Shown one piece after another: positions 13,989 to 15,310 of a stretch of 15,310 bases of DNA (the stretch's first letter is position 1; each line of letters begins with the position of its first letter). The notes beneath the pieces were generated by a model. That model searched no databases. It saw only the letters and a program-made list of their open reading frames with translations, and was not told where the DNA came from. The position numbers and the translations under genes were made by a program. The DNA comes from JAGXFP01 sp046484585 (GTDB taxonomy: Bacteria; Desulfobacterota; Desulfobulbia; Desulfobulbales; JAGXFP01): assembly GCA_046484585.1 (NCBI GenBank), contig JAWOIQ010000065.1, forward strand, positions 1 to 15,310, given 5' to 3'.

Positions 13989-15310
13989 TCATCTTTTCTT
14001 GCTTTGCTCAAGGCTCTTTTGGTAGCGCTCGTGCCATTCGATCAGCTCGGCGTATGGCAAGGCCTTGCTGAAGTAAAAACCCTGCAGGAAGTCACACCCG
14101 AGTCTTTTTAATAAAACGTAGGTGTCGCGGTTTTCTACTCCTTCAGCCACTACCAGCCGGCCGATATTGTGGGCCAGATCGATTGTCGATTTTACGATAA
14201 TGGCACTGTCTTCATTGACCAGCATATCAAGGACGAAGGATTTGTCGATCTTGATCTCCCGGGCCGGAAATTTGCGTAGATAAGCCAGTGATGAATAGCC
14301 CGTGCCGAAGTCGTCAATAGACATGTTGACTCCGGTTCTTTTCATTTCCCTGACAACCTTGTTTACCCGGGCGGGATCGACCATCAGCCCGCTTTCGGTT
14401 ATTTCAAGAGTGAGCCGGTTAGGGGGTATTTGCCATTTTTCCATGATTTTTTTCAGTTCAGCCGGGAATTCATAGTCGTGGAGATTATTTATTGACAGGT
14501 TAACCGAAATATTGATGTCAAAACCTGACCGCAACAATTCTTTATGGTGTTTCAGGGCTGTATTCAGCACCCAGATTGCCAGGGCCTTGCCGAGGTCGGT
14601 ATGTTCGATTACATCCATGAAACTATTAGGGGTAATGGTGCCTTTTTCTGGATGATGCCACCTGATCAGCGCTTCGACTCCGCTCATTTTGCCGTTGATT
14701 ACCGAAATTTGCGGTTGAAAATAGAGATCCAGTTCATCTTTTTGAATGGCGTCGCGCAACTCGCTGGCCATGATCAGTTTTTTAAAGGGCGAGTAATGTT
14801 GATCGGGGTCAAACAGGGAATAGTTTACGTGGTTACGTTGGGCTTCGTACATGGCGATCTGGGCGTTTTGCATAAGTTTCTCGATGGATTCGCCATGTTC
14901 GGGGTAAACAACTATGCCGTTGCTTATTTCCACGGAGATACTGTTACCTTCAACATTAAATGGACTGGCCAGATTGTCGATGATGTTGTTAGCGACCGCT
15001 ATTGCTCTTTTCGGATCGGTATCCGGCAGCAGCAGGGCGAATTTATCTCCCCCCCAACGGGCCATTATGTCGGAGTTCCTGGTGGATTGGCCTATGCGGG
15101 CGGCGACTTCCTGTAAAAGAAAATCGGCGTAAAAATGGCCGATCGCGGTGTTGATCTCCTTGAAGCGATTTAGATCGATAAGAAAGATCACAAAGGTCTG
15201 CTTGATGTTGTTGGCTCGTTTGATTGCCGCGTCGACTATGTCGTTAAAATAATTCTGATTCGGCAGCCCGGTCAGTTCGTCATGCATGGAACGGTGCCGC
15301 TCCTCTTCAG
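13989..15310 (-). CDS. GGDEF-EAL c-di-GMP protein, 5' end beyond the window
   Basis: The reading frame stays open through the window edge (EEERHRS precedes MHDELTGLPN), and HDELTGLPN normally follows a sensory or linker region, so the N-terminus is missing. Counting from Met 15287, the GGDEF domain covers 1-160. Its active-site motif is GGDKF (79-83), with Lys for the fourth-position Glu, so cyclase activity is doubtful. The RNSD at 70-73 fits the c-di-GMP inhibitory site. The EAL domain (about 175-425) is complete: EAL 205-207, NLS, LEITES, DDFGTGYSSL, IKIDKSFV and VAEGVEN. I infer an active phosphodiesterase regulated by its GGDEF domain. The stop TGA is at 13989-13991. Confidence 0.94.
   Translation of the reverse strand, partial: EEERHRSMHDELTGLPNQNYFNDIVDAAIKRANNIKQTFVIFLIDLNRFKEINTAIGHFYADFLLQEVAARIGQSTRNSDIMARWGGDKFALLLPDTDPKRAIAVANNIIDNLASPFNVEGNSISVEISNGIVVYPEHGESIEKLMQNAQIAMYEAQRNHVNYSLFDPDQHYSPFKKLIMASELRDAIQKDELDLYFQPQISVINGKMSGVEALIRWHHPEKGTITPNSFMDVIEHTDLGKALAIWVLNTALKHHKELLRSGFDINISVNLSINNLHDYEFPAELKKIMEKWQIPPNRLTLEITESGLMVDPARVNKVVREMKRTGVNMSIDDFGTGYSSLAYLRKFPAREIKIDKSFVLDMLVNEDSAIIVKSTIDLAHNIGRLVVAEGVENRDTYVLLKRLGCDFLQGFYFSKALPYAELIEWHERYQKSLEQSKKR

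Overview
This is a bacterial chromosomal window of moderate GC with short intergenic gaps, most likely from Desulfobacterota (former Deltaproteobacteria). The lineage call is an inference. It rests on a multihaem c-type cytochrome, a selenocysteine-coding gene, a CarD-type regulator near rplY-pth, and the mix of envelope genes. There is no rRNA gene, tRNA gene or CRISPR array.

Layout. Positions 1-132 hold the 3' end of an unrecognised + strand reading frame that runs into a repeat. Next come rplY (L25/Ctc, 306-977, with a terminator), pth (1065-1634), a 755-bp spacer built mostly of repeats, and a CarD-family regulator (2390-2866, with a terminator). From 10096 down to 2983 the genes lie on the minus strand. 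In transcription order these are an M48/TPR periplasmic metalloprotease, a PPM/PP2C phosphatase, an M23 LytM-type envelope peptidase, a bactofilin, rarA, and a tetrahaem cytochrome gene that overlaps rarA by 4 nt. recN starts divergently at 10579 and overlaps a PP-loop tRNA-thiolation-like gene (to 13277). On the minus strand at the right end are a single-domain response regulator and a GGDEF-EAL protein cut off by the window edge.

Main discovery candidate. The cytochrome gene looks broken because an in-frame TGA (4408-4410) splits it. Read through, it gives a 524-residue secreted protein: signal peptide, a degenerate 5'-nucleotidase/metallophosphatase-like region, a coiled coil and four CXXCH haem sites. 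The TGA lies in the motif EPCG-U-KSRQLGGL. It is followed by a hairpin with a GGUCU loop, placed where I recall the loop in the Escherichia coli fdhF bacterial SECIS. I therefore annotate it as a selenoprotein, not a pseudogene.

Second theme. The intergenic spaces carry many non-autonomous repeats. Two copies of a MITE-like element (1834-2115, 5965-6196) have terminal inverted repeats starting CCTGRATCCGTGA and different perfect 5-bp target duplications. A rearranged third copy precedes recN, and a related core lies upstream of rplY. A second family, with 19-bp perfect inverted ends (13275-13457), supplies the stop codon of the tRNA-thiolation-like gene. A third structure is a nested palindrome downstream of pth (1649-1758).

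Functional reading. The left part is translation housekeeping plus an RNA-polymerase-binding regulator. The middle minus-strand block is envelope quality control and cell shape, followed by replication-fork repair and the selenocytochrome. The right part pairs DNA repair with tRNA modification, then signalling by a phospho-receiver and c-di-GMP turnover.
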